A stretch of DNA of 64,000 nucleotides from JAXMEQ01 sp046348225 (GCA_046348225.1 JAXMEQ010000006.1:186001-250000), one strand, 5' to 3'. Positions 17,601 through 25,966 are shown, counted from the first letter of the stretch. The notes: generated from the sequence alone by a model not told the origin. Numbers and translations are program-made.

Positions 17601-17992
17601 ACATGCGCACCGTCCGGCGTGTTCTCGACCCCCAGGAATTCGCCGCGCAGGTTCGCGAAGTACAGCGTCGGAACCGCAGCCGATTGCCGGGTCAGTGCAA
17701 AGGCCATGGGCTCAAACTGCACAGGGTTGCGCAGCCATTCGCGCGCCTGGGCCACATGCGCCGGCGACATCCGCTCGGGAAACAGGCCATTGAGCACGGC
17801 ATGGGCCTGTCGCAAATGGTCTTCGGTGCCGGTTTGCACCTGGGCCGCGACATGGGTCAGCACGTTGCCAGCCAGCGCTTCGGCCGCCTGTGCACTGGCG
17901 CGCGCCATCAGCCACGCCACCAGCAACGCCGGCACGAGGGCCAACAACACCAGGCTCAGGCCCAGGATCCGGCGCAGCGAGAACAGACGCAT
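14639..17992 (-). CDS. Hybrid sensor histidine kinase (Cache-HAMP-HisKA-HATPase-REC-REC-HPt)
   Basis: 1117 aa from the ATG at 17992, 16 bp after the upstream gene's stop. Order: membrane helix (about 8-30), a large periplasmic Cache-type sensor (to about 335), second helix (ending LVATLIAILIATGLG), HAMP and coiled coil, HisKA with the phospho-accepting His near residue 468 (MSHEIRTPLNG), HATPase with N- and G-boxes (INLINNAVKF; GGTGLGLAI), REC1 with Asp near 769 (IITDMHMPEMDG), REC2 with Asp near 911 (ILMDVNMPDVDG) and an HPt domain with His near 1062 (AHALKGAAGN). This is a BarA/ArcB-type phosphorelay. The receiver-cyclase protein upstream in the same operon is a likely output partner. The ligand is unknown. 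Confidence 0.92.
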   Translation of the reverse strand: MRLFSLRRILGLSLVLLALVPALLVAWLMARASAQAAEALAGNVLTHVAAQVQTGTEDHLRQAHAVLNGLFPERMSPAHVAQAREWLRNPVQFEPMAFALTRQSAAVPTLYFANLRGEFLGVENTPDGAHVAVRPAGGAGRSVYQARQPGDRSRLLRSDKANFEPRLSHWYSSAMTAKDRVFSPVQVSVERKQLMVSLSQPVYDPDGGAAGVFGTDLYLQPLADVLRTQRISSRGAAFVVDEKGALVASSAGDALFEPVDGQVRRRSPRDSANPAIRAGFAALEALWASRSADTVASNTALQRLPYEGGTLLMVQRPFGEALGLRWTLVVAAPQADFTADITRAWKVSLGVIAALVLVATLIAILIATGLGRRLRGLSQAAELLGRGEVPVIDRTTHIREVRQLSEVLHDSAQQLQDFRAQVRADAQALQEANELLEARVAARTAELEASREEALAAARAKAAFLATMSHEIRTPLNGVVGMSTLLAETPLDAEQRDYLQTIRLSSDQLLAVISDILDFSKIESGKLELEAEPLSVRGAVEEACDIAAPRAREKGLELIIDIADGPASGVPTAIRGDITRLRQVLINLINNAVKFTARGEVTVHARQLQADDGHGRAVMEFRVTDSGIGIPPERVASLFEAFTQVDASTTRKYGGTGLGLAICKRLVKLMGGEIGVESQLGQGSTFWFTVAAPVTEEIAQVFGPAGGGVLKANRALIVDDHATNIRILTRQLQLWGMEVASAESGTAALAWLEQAGDPSAPDARLPDIIITDMHMPEMDGVTLARTIKSTAEWRDIPLLLLSSGFMPSGDDNARLFDARLLKPARQTQLFDTIARCISSDHAGASKAGTVVTDVKKNVTVLVADDNAVNLKVACAMLLKLGYDIHTAVDGREAVDAVAHAMAQGRRFGAILMDVNMPDVDGLQATEQIQLAWGRQAPPVIALTAAASAEDRARCEAAGMQDYLTKPLQVSALAQTLEKWIASGASAATAPTAAGTADDTREGVTEALMDYSRLNEFKEFDDEAQSMTREVVGLFLADAPRRLQAIEEALAAGDVAALSRAAHALKGAAGNIGAAGIQAVCANLEDDARTALPAHAAERIQHLHALLEKTREALAEWA

Positions 17993-18008
17993 CAGGCCGC
18001 CCTGCGCA

Positions 18009-19127
18009 TCACAACGCGAGCGCCACAACCTCTGCGGCGTCCATGGGCGTTGTCCGCCCCGGCAGTTCGACCAGGGCGCGGCGGTCAATCCGCACGGCGC
18101 CCGTGATGCTGCGCAGCGTGGAGACACTGGCGGTGATGGCCCAGCCAAGGGCATGGGCCTGCTTTTGCAGCAGCATGGTGGCGCTGACGGCGTCACCCAC
18201 CGGCAGCGTCTGCGCCGCCGTGCCATGCAGCGGGTCCTGCAGCACGGTCAGCGTCACCGGCCCGCTGTGCAGCGCCACGTTGACCTCAAAGCGCGGCAGG
18301 TTGCGGCCAGGGTACTGGGCCTGCAGGTACTGGCGTATGGCATGGGCCGACTCCACCAGCCCCAGCGCGGCGCGCACGGCGCGCAGGCCGTGGTTGACCG
18401 ACTTGGTGTCGGTGCTGTCCACAAACACGGCCAGCAAGCCTTCTCCGATGAACTGCATGTGACGGGCGCCGAACAGGTGAACCGTGTCGCCGGCACTGCC
18501 ATAGAACTTCTTGACCAGTTCGGTCAGCTCGCCGCTGCTGAGCTTTTCTGCCACGGTGGCGTAGTTCGGAATGTCAACAAACAGTACCGTGGCGTGGTCG
18601 AACCGCTCGTCGCCGGCCGTGCCGTCGCCACTCGGCCAGCGCTCACTGAGCTCCTTGGCCAGGCGCTGTTCGTAAAGTTTGGCAAGCTTGTGCTTCTGGT
18701 CCTCCAGCGCCGCCTGCACGGCGGCGTCCACCGCCATGCCCTGCAGCGTGGCCTGCATGACACGCTTGTTCAGCTGTGCAGCGGCGGCTTCACGCAGCTC
18801 GCCCGGGCGAAACGGCTTGGTGATGTAGTCATCGGCGCCGGTGGTCATGCCAATGCGCATGTGGGCGCGCTCCTGCAGCGACGTGAGCAGGATCACGGGT
18901 GTGGCGGCAAGCTTCGGGTCCTGCCGGACCGCCGTGAGCATCTGGAAGCCGTTCATCTCGGGCATCTGCACGTCGCTGATGATCAGGTCGGGCTTGTGCT
19001 CCTGCACAAGCTTGAGACCGACGGCGCCATTCTCGGCGGTCAGCACGTCATAACCGTCCTTCTTGAGCACGGAAGCGACAAGCATCCGGGTACCGGCATC
19101 GTCTTCCATGACGACGATCAGGGGCAT
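18009..19127 (-). CDS. Response regulator: receiver fused to a degenerate class III cyclase domain
   Basis: 372 aa. The N-terminal receiver (1-120) is intact: acidic pair D9/D10, phospho-acceptor D52 (IISDVQMPEMNG), switch T82 and K104. A helical linker leads to a cyclase homology domain (about 175-345) with first metal ligand D185 (LFVDIPNYA). At the second metal site there is Glu instead of Asp (E229 in FIGEGLLAVF), and the substrate/transition-state Asn and Arg positions are Ser and Leu (S315 and L319 in VGDAVSATMLL). It is therefore probably a weak or inactive cyclase acting as a binding domain. It precedes the hybrid kinase by 16 bp on the same strand, forming a phosphorelay pair. Confidence 0.85.
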   Translation of the reverse strand: MPLIVVMEDDAGTRMLVASVLKKDGYDVLTAENGAVGLKLVQEHKPDLIISDVQMPEMNGFQMLTAVRQDPKLAATPVILLTSLQERAHMRIGMTTGADDYITKPFRPGELREAAAAQLNKRVMQATLQGMAVDAAVQAALEDQKHKLAKLYEQRLAKELSERWPSGDGTAGDERFDHATVLFVDIPNYATVAEKLSSGELTELVKKFYGSAGDTVHLFGARHMQFIGEGLLAVFVDSTDTKSVNHGLRAVRAALGLVESAHAIRQYLQAQYPGRNLPRFEVNVALHSGPVTLTVLQDPLHGTAAQTLPVGDAVSATMLLQKQAHALGWAITASVSTLRSITGAVRIDRRALVELPGRTTPMDAAEVVALAL

Positions 19128-19206
19128 CTTGTGTGTTCCTTTTCAACCTGCGAAGCGACGTGCCCCGTCAGGCAACCGACCACGTCCCTCTCATGGAGGC
19201 ACTATC

Positions 19207-20109
19207 TCACAGGGATGCGATTTTCGCCAGTGAAGCACCCATCACTTCCGTGCGAAACGCCAGCTCGACGTGGGCTGCGCCATACAACAGGCGGTTGTCA
19301 GCGCCGGGCAGCGTGGCGGTGGATGCAGGAAACACGATGTTGTCGCAGTTGGAGTACCAGCAGGTGAACCCGGCGTGGGTGTCCGGCGCCACGCGCTGGC
19401 CCAGATCCGTGACCCAGTCGCCACCGAGCCGCATCTGGCGGCCATTGACGACATGGCTGAATCGGCCCAGCCAGGTTCCACGGTGGGGCGTACCGATGGT
19501 GATGACATGCGCCACCCGGTCGGTGCCACCCGTGCTGCGCAGCCAGGCGCGGGCGGCCAGCCCGCCCATGCTGTGGGCCACAAGCACCGGCGGGCGGCCC
19601 GTCAGCATCGCGACACGCTGCACCGCCTGCTCGATGATCGGGGCGTAGGCGTCGATCGAGCCAAATACGGGCTCCAGATTCACCGCCACGAAGGCATGAC
19701 CGTTTGCCCGCAATGCCCGCAGCCACGGCGTCCAGAAGCCACGGTTGCAGACAAACCCGTGAATCAGCACCACACCCACGGCGCCGGGACGGCAGCAGGC
19801 GGCATCGAGCTGGTCAGGCACCGCACTGGAGCGAAATGGCTGCCGCCAGCAGAACACGCGTGGGGCCATCAGGCTCTCCGCGAGCCAGGCGCGCACCAGC
19901 TGCCCGAAGGGCGGCGCGCCCAGCGGATCGGCGCGGTTGACCCGCCAGACCAGCACAAATTCAGCCGCCAGAATCAGTGCATGGCCCAGCAGGATCAAGC
20001 CCGCCCCGAGCAGGGCCAGGACCGGCCTGGACGGCCAGAGCCAGACGGCCCATGCAAGGGCGGCCGCCAGCAGCGCCAGGGTCGTGAGCTGCTGCAGGCG
20101 CGCGAGCAC
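19207..20109 (-). CDS. Lipase/esterase-like alpha/beta hydrolase, membrane-anchored
   Basis: 300 aa. Two hydrophobic segments at the N-terminus (LALLAAALAWAVWLW and LALLGAGLILLGHALILAAEFVLVW) suggest membrane anchoring. The catalytic part has an oxyanion strand (VVLIHGFVCNRGFWTPWL), the nucleophile elbow VAHSMGG near residue 180 and a C-terminal DNIVFPA / AHVEL region that may supply Asp and His, matching bacterial triacylglycerol-lipase-like hydrolases. The substrate is unknown; the GMC oxidoreductase gene ends just upstream, 10 bp away on the same strand, pointing to lipid or ester use. Confidence 0.8.
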   Translation of the reverse strand: MLARLQQLTTLALLAAALAWAVWLWPSRPVLALLGAGLILLGHALILAAEFVLVWRVNRADPLGAPPFGQLVRAWLAESLMAPRVFCWRQPFRSSAVPDQLDAACCRPGAVGVVLIHGFVCNRGFWTPWLRALRANGHAFVAVNLEPVFGSIDAYAPIIEQAVQRVAMLTGRPPVLVAHSMGGLAARAWLRSTGGTDRVAHVITIGTPHRGTWLGRFSHVVNGRQMRLGGDWVTDLGQRVAPDTHAGFTCWYSNCDNIVFPASTATLPGADNRLLYGAAHVELAFRTEVMGASLAKIASL

Positions 20110-20119
20110 GACAACGGTC

Positions 20120-21739
20120 TCAGGCCAGCGCGATGCTGCGTCCGGTCAAGCGCTGGGCCAGCCCCTGCGCCAGCCGGTTCACGATGCCGTAGATGGACAA
20201 CTGCGGGTTGGCACCAATGCTGGTCGGGAACAGCGATCCGTCATGGACCGACAGGTTGCCGATCTGCCAGTGCACGCCGTCGGGCCGGGTGACTCCCATC
20301 GACTCGGCGGCCGCCATGCCACAGCCTCCCATGACATGCGCGCTGACGACCTTGGTCAGCAATGGCTTCATCGGCAGGCCCTGCAGCGCCGTACGCGCCG
20401 CCGGCCAGCTGGTGTACGGGGCCGCCAGTTCATGGACCGGCAATACCTGCTGTGCACCCGACGCGAACTGGATTTCAGCCATGCTCAGCAAGGCGCGGCG
20501 GGCGCCGTCCATGACAAAGTCGGTCAACGGATAGTCCAGCGCGGGCGACCCGTCCCCGCGCAGCTTGACGTTGCCACCTGCGGCCTGCTCATGAAAGCCA
20601 TCACGCAGCAGCGCCAGCAGGACGTGGGTGTTGGGAAACTGCCGCAGCAATGCGGCCTGCTGCTCTCCGTAGCCCGACACCGTGGACGCAAAGATCACGG
20701 GGTGCAGCGGCGGCGCTTCCAGCTTGTAGCCGATCGGGCCATCGACGGGCTGGGTCTCCAGGAAATGGTCGGTGTAGATGGTCTGTGGCGCGCCCTGCCA
20801 GCCTTCCACTTTCTGAGGCATCACGGCAGCCGACATCACCACCGGGTGCAAGAAGGTCCGCGTACCCAGGCGTTGGTGCGGGTCGGGTGCCTGCGAGCGC
20901 AGCAGGACCGCCGGCGAGTTGATGGCGCCGGCTGCCAGCACATAGTGCTTTGCTATGATTTTTGTAGCGCCTTGCGCAGATTCCGCGCGGGCTCCGTTCG
21001 GTTTTACTGCATGACAGGTGAGCGATGTGACCTGTCCGTCGGCCAGTTCGAACCGTTCCGCGCGCGTCTCCACCAGCAGCGTGGCCCCTTTGTCCAGTGC
21101 GGCTGGAATCGTGGTCACCAGCATCGACTGCTTGGCATTGGTGGGGCAGCCCAGGCCGCAGGAGCCCAGGTTCCAGCAGCCCTTGACGTTGCGCGCAATG
21201 GCGGCGGCCTCAATGCCGAGACGGGCCGCACCGCGTCGCAGCAGGTCGTTGTTTTCGTTCGGCGGTGTCAGCCAGGGGCTGATGTTCAGACGGCTTTCGG
21301 CCTGGCTGAAATACGGCGCCAGCGCTTCGCTGGTGAAGTCGCGCAGGCCAAACCGGTCCTGCCAGAACTGCAGCGTTGTGGCCGGTGTCCGGAAGGAACT
21401 GGTCCAGTTGACGGTGGTGGAGCCGCCCACACAGCGGCCCTGCAGGATGTTGATCGCCTTGTCTTCAGTCTTGCGGGCGGCGCTTTCCTGGTACAGGGAC
21501 GGGTAGGCCACCGCCTCCTGCTGGGTAAAGTCCGCACTGCTGCGCAGCGGGCCTTCTTCGACCAGCACCACCTTGAGCCCGGCGCTGGTCAGCAACTCGG
21601 CCGTGATTCCGGCACCCGCCCCCGAGCCGACGATGGCCACGTCGCAAACCAGCTGCGCCGGCAGCGCGCCGTGGGCGCCACCACGTACTTTCCAGCCGCG
21701 CTTCAAACCGTCGCGGATCGGGTCTTGCAAACTGCTCAT
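20120..21739 (-). CDS. GMC-family FAD oxidoreductase
   Basis: 539 aa from the ATG at 21739. It starts with an ADP-binding Rossmann motif (VAIVGSGAGAGITAELL, about residues 31-47), has the GMC signature GRCVGGSTTVNW and ends with a C-terminal block containing VMGGCGM and SIGANPQLSIYGIVNRLA. GMC enzymes oxidise alcohols or sugars with FAD. The small upstream gene encodes a Tat-type partner like the third subunit of gluconate-type dehydrogenases, so this may be a membrane or periplasmic dehydrogenase. The residues GARAESAQGATKIIA come from an in-frame copy of the 42-nt repeat (20952-20993). Confidence 0.88.
   Translation of the reverse strand: MSSLQDPIRDGLKRGWKVRGGAHGALPAQLVCDVAIVGSGAGAGITAELLTSAGLKVVLVEEGPLRSSADFTQQEAVAYPSLYQESAARKTEDKAINILQGRCVGGSTTVNWTSSFRTPATTLQFWQDRFGLRDFTSEALAPYFSQAESRLNISPWLTPPNENNDLLRRGAARLGIEAAAIARNVKGCWNLGSCGLGCPTNAKQSMLVTTIPAALDKGATLLVETRAERFELADGQVTSLTCHAVKPNGARAESAQGATKIIAKHYVLAAGAINSPAVLLRSQAPDPHQRLGTRTFLHPVVMSAAVMPQKVEGWQGAPQTIYTDHFLETQPVDGPIGYKLEAPPLHPVIFASTVSGYGEQQAALLRQFPNTHVLLALLRDGFHEQAAGGNVKLRGDGSPALDYPLTDFVMDGARRALLSMAEIQFASGAQQVLPVHELAAPYTSWPAARTALQGLPMKPLLTKVVSAHVMGGCGMAAAESMGVTRPDGVHWQIGNLSVHDGSLFPTSIGANPQLSIYGIVNRLAQGLAQRLTGRSIALA
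20952..20993 (+). repeat. 42-nt dispersed repeat, copy in the GMC oxidoreductase gene
   Basis: GCTATGATTTTTGTAGCGCC then TTGCGCAGATTCCGCGCGGG and CT. It is 34/42 identical to the copy in the MocR gene without gaps. Read on the minus strand it codes ARAESAQGATKIIA. Confidence 0.85.
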
Positions 21740-21758
21740 GGGTCGTCGGGTCGCGGAA

Positions 21759-22265
21759 TCAGATGGTGCGCGGGCCAGGGTAGCCCAGCAGCAGCCAGGT
21801 TCCCGCGTCAGAAAAATAGGCGCCCCCCACGATGTCGTGCAAGGCATGGTAGGCCTGCTGGCGCAGTGCCAGGGACGATGTACGCATACCCGACAGCGCA
21901 TACTGGATGGCCGGCATGTCGGCTTCAGGCCAGGGCGTCGCCAGTCCCGCGATACCGATGCGCCCCGGCGCAGCCGCCAGCAAGGCCAGCAGCTGCGACA
22001 ACTCTGCCTGGGCATGGGGCGGCAAGGACTGCGTCAGTGCATCAATGCGTTCGAGCAGACCCTGAAGGGCGAGTTGCCTGACGGGCCCCGGCGCGGGCAG
22101 GCTGCCATCCAGCAAGGCATTGCCCAGCGCGGCGAATACGGCGCGCGCGGCGTCCGTCAGGCGGCCGTCACGCAGGCCAGGCCGCACCACTGCTGCCGTG
22201 CCCCCCGCCAGCACAAGCACCACCGTCGCTGCGGCGCCGAGTTTCAGCAGGCTTCGTCTTTGCAT
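21759..22265 (-). CDS. Tat-signal small subunit of a GMC-type dehydrogenase (gluconate 2-dehydrogenase subunit 3-like)
   Basis: 168 aa starting MQRRSLLKLGAAATVVLVLAGG, a short twin-arginine-type signal. The mature part is helical, with segments such as YHALHDIVGGAYFSDAGTWLLLGYPGPRTI at the end, resembling the small gamma subunits that escort GMC catalytic subunits through the Tat pathway. It lies 19 bp upstream of the GMC gene on the same strand, which supports the pairing. The match is by general pattern, so the family call is moderate. Confidence 0.65.
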   Translation of the reverse strand: MQRRSLLKLGAAATVVLVLAGGTAAVVRPGLRDGRLTDAARAVFAALGNALLDGSLPAPGPVRQLALQGLLERIDALTQSLPPHAQAELSQLLALLAAAPGRIGIAGLATPWPEADMPAIQYALSGMRTSSLALRQQAYHALHDIVGGAYFSDAGTWLLLGYPGPRTI

Positions 22266-22333
22266 GGCCTGACTATCGCACGCACCCTGCACCAGCCTGT
22301 AGAGCGCGCCGCCTAGATAGACTCGGGGTTTCC

Positions 22334-23080
22334 ATGGAAGCAGCACAACAGATCAGGCAGGCCGTGCAGCAGGTGTCCCTGCTGAGACAGGCCTGCGAGG
22401 CGGACGCCCCGCTGAAAGCCGCCGTGATATCGGTGAAGCAACTGCAGGCGCGTCGCTTCGCGGGAACGTATGCAGACCTGCTGCAGGGTGGGCAGTATCA
22501 GGCGGCTGCGAGTTTCTTCCTGGAGGAGTTGTACAGCGACAAGGACTATGCCGAGCGGGACGCGCAGTTTTCCCGCATTGCCGGTGCCATGCAGCGACTG
22601 TTCCCGCAGCAGGTGGTGGCGACTGCGGTGGCGCTGGCCCGGCTGCATGCCCTGACCGAGGAACTGGACCACGCCATGGGAAAGGCGTGGCTGGCGCCCG
22701 GTGCAGACGACACAATGCCGGCGCATGTGCGCTATGTGCAGGCGTGGCGTACCGTGGGGCGCCGGCCTGAGCGTGAACAGCAGCTCAGCGTGGTGATGGG
22801 CATCGGCGCGGAAATGGTGCGCCTGACCCGGACACCCGGCCTGCGGCTCATGCTGCGGATGATGCGGGGGCCGGCGGCAGCGGCCGACCTCAGTTCGCTG
22901 CAACGCTTTCTGGAAACCGGATTCGACACATTTGGCGCCATGGCCCGGCGCAAGAACGGCGCTGAAGCATTCCTGGACACCGTGCAGGAGCGCGAGGCAG
23001 CGCTGATCGCAATGTTGTTCGACGCACCAGCTGTCGCTTGTGAGACCCAACTCCGGCAGACCTTAGGAGTTGCCCGGTAG
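22334..23080 (+). CDS. FFLEELY-motif protein
   Basis: 248 aa, mostly helical, with the sequence AAASFFLEELYSDKDYAERDAQF near residues 58-80 that gives the family its name. The function of this family is not established. It has no signal peptide or membrane segment. It diverges from the Tat-type small subunit across 68 bp and precedes the acyl-CoA ligase by 46 bp on the same strand, which hints at a role in fatty-acid or lipid metabolism, by context only. Confidence 0.75.
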   Translation: MEAAQQIRQAVQQVSLLRQACEADAPLKAAVISVKQLQARRFAGTYADLLQGGQYQAAASFFLEELYSDKDYAERDAQFSRIAGAMQRLFPQQVVATAVALARLHALTEELDHAMGKAWLAPGADDTMPAHVRYVQAWRTVGRRPEREQQLSVVMGIGAEMVRLTRTPGLRLMLRMMRGPAAAADLSSLQRFLETGFDTFGAMARRKNGAEAFLDTVQEREAALIAMLFDAPAVACETQLRQTLGVAR

Positions 23081-23126
23081 CCCGGGCGCGCCTTCGCTTT
23101 GACAATCGCCGCTCAAGGAGTTTTGC

Positions 23127-24812
23127 ATGGAAAAAATCTGGCTCAAAAGCTACCCCGAAGGCGTTCCGCACGACGTTGACCCCGGGCAATACCGCTCGCT
23201 GACCCAACTGCTGGAGGAGTCGTTCCGGAAAAATGCTTCGCGTCCGTTCTCTGTGTGCATGGACCGGTGGATGTCGTACCGCCAGCTGGATGAGCTTTCA
23301 ACGGCATTCGGCGCGTGGCTTCAAGCCCAGGGGCTGGAACCGGGGGCGCGTGTGGCCATCATGCTGCCCAACATCCCGCAGTTCGCCGTGACCATGGCCG
23401 CTGTGCTGAGGGCGGGCTACACCTGCGTCAACGTCAACCCGCTGTACACAGCCCGCGAACTGGAACACCAGCTGAAGGACTCGGGTGCAACGGCCATTGT
23501 CATTCTCGAAAACTTCGCCAAGACACTCGAGGAAGTGATCGAGAAGACACCCGTCAAGCATGTGGTGATGGCGTCGATGGGCGATTTGCTGGGCTTCTGG
23601 TACGGCAACTGGATCACGTTCGCCGTCCGCCACCTGGCGAAGATGGTGCCCGCCTACAAGCTTCCGCTTTCGGATGGGCGCAAGGTCACGGCGTTCAACC
23701 GGGCCATTGCCGACGGCACGGCCATGGCACTCAAACCCAGCCAGGCGACGATGGACTCGATTGCGTTCCTCCAGTACACCGGCGGAACCACGGGTTTGTC
23801 CAAGGGCGCCGTATTGACCCACCGCAACGTTGTGGCGGCTGTACTGCAAGCGGAGGCGTGGTTTACGCCAGCCCTGAAGCGGGTCGGTGATGTGAGCAGG
23901 ACCAACAGCATTGCGGCGCTGCCGCTGTATCACATCTTTGCACTGACACTGAGCTTGCTGGCGATACGCTGGGGCTCCAGCATCACGCTGATCCCGAACC
24001 CGCGTGACTTCGGAAAATTCATTGAAGTCCTGAAGAAGCGGCCGTTCCACATGCTGCCGGCGGTCAACACACTTTTCAATGCGCTGTTGCAGCACCCGCA
24101 GTTCAAGTCCGTCGATTTTTCTTCGCTGTGCGTGTCACAGGCGGGCGGAATGGCGGCCTCCGAAGGGACGGCCCGTCACTGGCAGGAAGTGACTGGCTGC
24201 GCGATGGTGGAAGGCTGGGGCATGAGCGAGACATGCGCCATCGGCACCAACAACCCCGTCACGAGCAAGGAGTTCTCCGGGACAATTGGCTTGCCACTGC
24301 CCGGCATCGACATCGCAATCAAGGACGACGAGGGGCGGTCCGTTCCCCAGGGAGAGACCGGCGAAATCTGCATCCGTGGCGCCAATGTGATGACGGGTTA
24401 CTACAACCAGCCCGAGGAAAACCGCAAGGCCTTCACGTCCGACGGATTCATGCGCACCGGCGACATCGGTGTGATGGACGAGCGTGGTTACACCCGTATC
24501 GTGGACCGGAAGAAGGACATGATCCTCGTCAGCGGCTTCAATGTGTTCCCCAATGAGCTGGAAAATGTCATTTCACTTTGCCCGGGCGTTGTGGAGTGCG
24601 CGGCGATCGGGATACCGGACGAAAAGCAGGGCGAAGCCATCAAGGTGTTCGTGGTCAGAAACGATCCGACCTTGACTGAAGATGACGTCGCGAAGTACTG
24701 TCGCCAGAATCTGACGGGCTACAAGGTTCCCAAGTACATTGAATTCCGGGACGATTTGCCCAAAACCAACGTCGGGAAGATTCTTCGCCGTGAATTGCGC
24801 ACCGCGAAGTAG
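23127..24812 (+). CDS. fadD: Long-chain fatty acid--CoA ligase
   Basis: 561 aa, typical FadD length. AMP-binding (ANL) motifs are clear: the P-loop-like YTGGTTGLSKGAVLTHRN near residue 217, MVEGWGMSETCA in the middle, GFMRTGDIG and the C-terminal DRKKDMILVSGFNVFPNELE, with the catalytic lysine in KTNVGKILRRELR near the end. It activates long-chain fatty acids with ATP and CoA for beta-oxidation. An AAGGAG ribosome site precedes the ATG at 23127. Context (FFLEELY protein, GMC dehydrogenase, lipase-like enzyme, MBL hydrolase) suggests a lipid-use block. Confidence 0.93.
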   Translation: MEKIWLKSYPEGVPHDVDPGQYRSLTQLLEESFRKNASRPFSVCMDRWMSYRQLDELSTAFGAWLQAQGLEPGARVAIMLPNIPQFAVTMAAVLRAGYTCVNVNPLYTARELEHQLKDSGATAIVILENFAKTLEEVIEKTPVKHVVMASMGDLLGFWYGNWITFAVRHLAKMVPAYKLPLSDGRKVTAFNRAIADGTAMALKPSQATMDSIAFLQYTGGTTGLSKGAVLTHRNVVAAVLQAEAWFTPALKRVGDVSRTNSIAALPLYHIFALTLSLLAIRWGSSITLIPNPRDFGKFIEVLKKRPFHMLPAVNTLFNALLQHPQFKSVDFSSLCVSQAGGMAASEGTARHWQEVTGCAMVEGWGMSETCAIGTNNPVTSKEFSGTIGLPLPGIDIAIKDDEGRSVPQGETGEICIRGANVMTGYYNQPEENRKAFTSDGFMRTGDIGVMDERGYTRIVDRKKDMILVSGFNVFPNELENVISLCPGVVECAAIGIPDEKQGEAIKVFVVRNDPTLTEDDVAKYCRQNLTGYKVPKYIEFRDDLPKTNVGKILRRELRTAK

Positions 24813-24853
24813 CGTCTTGAAGCCAGGCAGCCCGCGGAGTTGGCAGGAGCGCG

Positions 24854-25777
24854 ATGGCCGAAGCTTTTGATTTGCCCACGGGCATGGTGGTTCTTGAACG
24901 GGGCTGGCTGTCTTCCAACAACATCGTGTTTTCCGGGAGCACCGGAACAGCTGTGGTGGACACCGGCTACGTCAGTCACTGCACGCAAACCCTTGCTCTG
25001 ATACGGGAGGCGCTCGGGGGCGCGCCGCTGGATGTGATCCTGAACACCCATCTTCACAGCGACCACTGTGGCGGGAATGCGTTGCTGCAGCAAAGCTTCC
25101 CGGGCTGCGAGACCCGTATTCCACCGGGGCAATCCCGAGCTGTTCTTGATTGGGATGAGGAAGCGCTGACCTTTGCACCAACGGGGCAGAATTGCCCGCG
25201 CTTCAGGTTTGAAGGTGTTTTGCGGCCTGGGGAGTTCGTGATGCTGGGCGAGGCACGATGGGAGATCCATGCCGCGCCAGGCCACGACCCCCATTCGGTG
25301 ATCTTGTTTGAGCCCTCTTCACGCGTACTGATTTCAGCCGACGCATTGTGGGCGAATGGCTTTGGTGTTGTGTTTCCGGAACTGGAGGGCGAGCAAGGAT
25401 TTGCCGACGTGGGTCGAACGCTCGATGTGATCGAGGATCTTTCGCCCCGAGTGGTTGTTCCGGGCCATGGTGCATTGTTTTCAGATGTTGACCAGGCGCT
25501 GGGCACTGCGCGCAGCCGGCTCGACAACTTCATGCGCAATCCTGCACGGCACGCGGTGCACGCTGCGAAGGTTCTGCTCAAATTCAAGCTGCTGGAGCAG
25601 CAACGTATCGAGGTGCCCGTTTTTTTGAAGTGGGCAATGCAGACGCGGTACTTTCGAATGCTGCACGCACGCCATTTCATGGAGACGGACATGGTGCAAT
25701 GGCTGCAGCAGCTGCTGACGGATCTTGAGCACTCGGGCGTTTTGCGGCATGAAGATCACTGGCTGATCAATACCTGA
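24854..25777 (+). CDS. MBL-fold metallo-hydrolase
   Basis: 307 aa. The metallo-beta-lactamase metal motif HLHSDH is at VILNTHLHSDHCGGN (about residues 60-74), with further ligands in APGHDPHSV and SADALW and in VVPGHGALF. A helical C-terminal region of about 90 residues follows. Similar enzymes cleave thioesters or other hydrolysable bonds; the substrate is unknown. A good AGGAG ribosome site precedes the ATG 41 bp after the FadD-like gene, so the two are probably co-transcribed. It converges on the rRNA operon. Confidence 0.82.
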   Translation: MAEAFDLPTGMVVLERGWLSSNNIVFSGSTGTAVVDTGYVSHCTQTLALIREALGGAPLDVILNTHLHSDHCGGNALLQQSFPGCETRIPPGQSRAVLDWDEEALTFAPTGQNCPRFRFEGVLRPGEFVMLGEARWEIHAAPGHDPHSVILFEPSSRVLISADALWANGFGVVFPELEGEQGFADVGRTLDVIEDLSPRVVVPGHGALFSDVDQALGTARSRLDNFMRNPARHAVHAAKVLLKFKLLEQQRIEVPVFLKWAMQTRYFRMLHARHFMETDMVQWLQQLLTDLEHSGVLRHEDHWLINT

Positions 25778-25810
25778 ACACACGCCTTCAAAACGTACCC
25801 CGAAAAGAGA

Positions 25811-25838
25811 AAAGCCCAGCAGTTTCCTGCTGGGCTTT
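25811..25838 (-). terminator. Intrinsic terminator of the rRNA operon
   Basis: A perfect 12-bp stem AAAGCCCAGCAG/CTGCTGGGCTTT with loop TTTC. On the minus strand it is followed by CTCTTTTC, a T-rich tract, and lies 13 bp beyond the 5S gene. It could also stop the convergent MBL transcript, though there is no T-run in that direction. Confidence 0.88.
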
Positions 25839-25851
25839 CCGGGCTGTAAGA

Positions 25852-25966
25852 GCCTGACAATGTCCTACTTTCACACGGGAATCCGCACTATCATCGGCGC
25901 AGAAGCGTTTCACTGTCCTGTTCGGGATGGGAAGGAGTGGTACCACTTCGCTATGGTCATCAGGCA
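25852..25966 (-). rRNA. rrf: 5S ribosomal RNA
   Basis: About 115 nt reading on the minus strand from TGCCTGATGACCATAGCGAA to the pairing 3' end ACATTGTCAGGC; the 5' and 3' ends form helix I. It is the last gene of the operon. Ends are placed by eye and may be off by one or two bases. Confidence 0.93.

Noticed and set aside
17993..18226. N-terminal extension of the hybrid kinase
   Set aside because: It overlaps the receiver-cyclase gene in another frame and is Arg-rich without family similarity; the ATG at 17992 starts the membrane helix.
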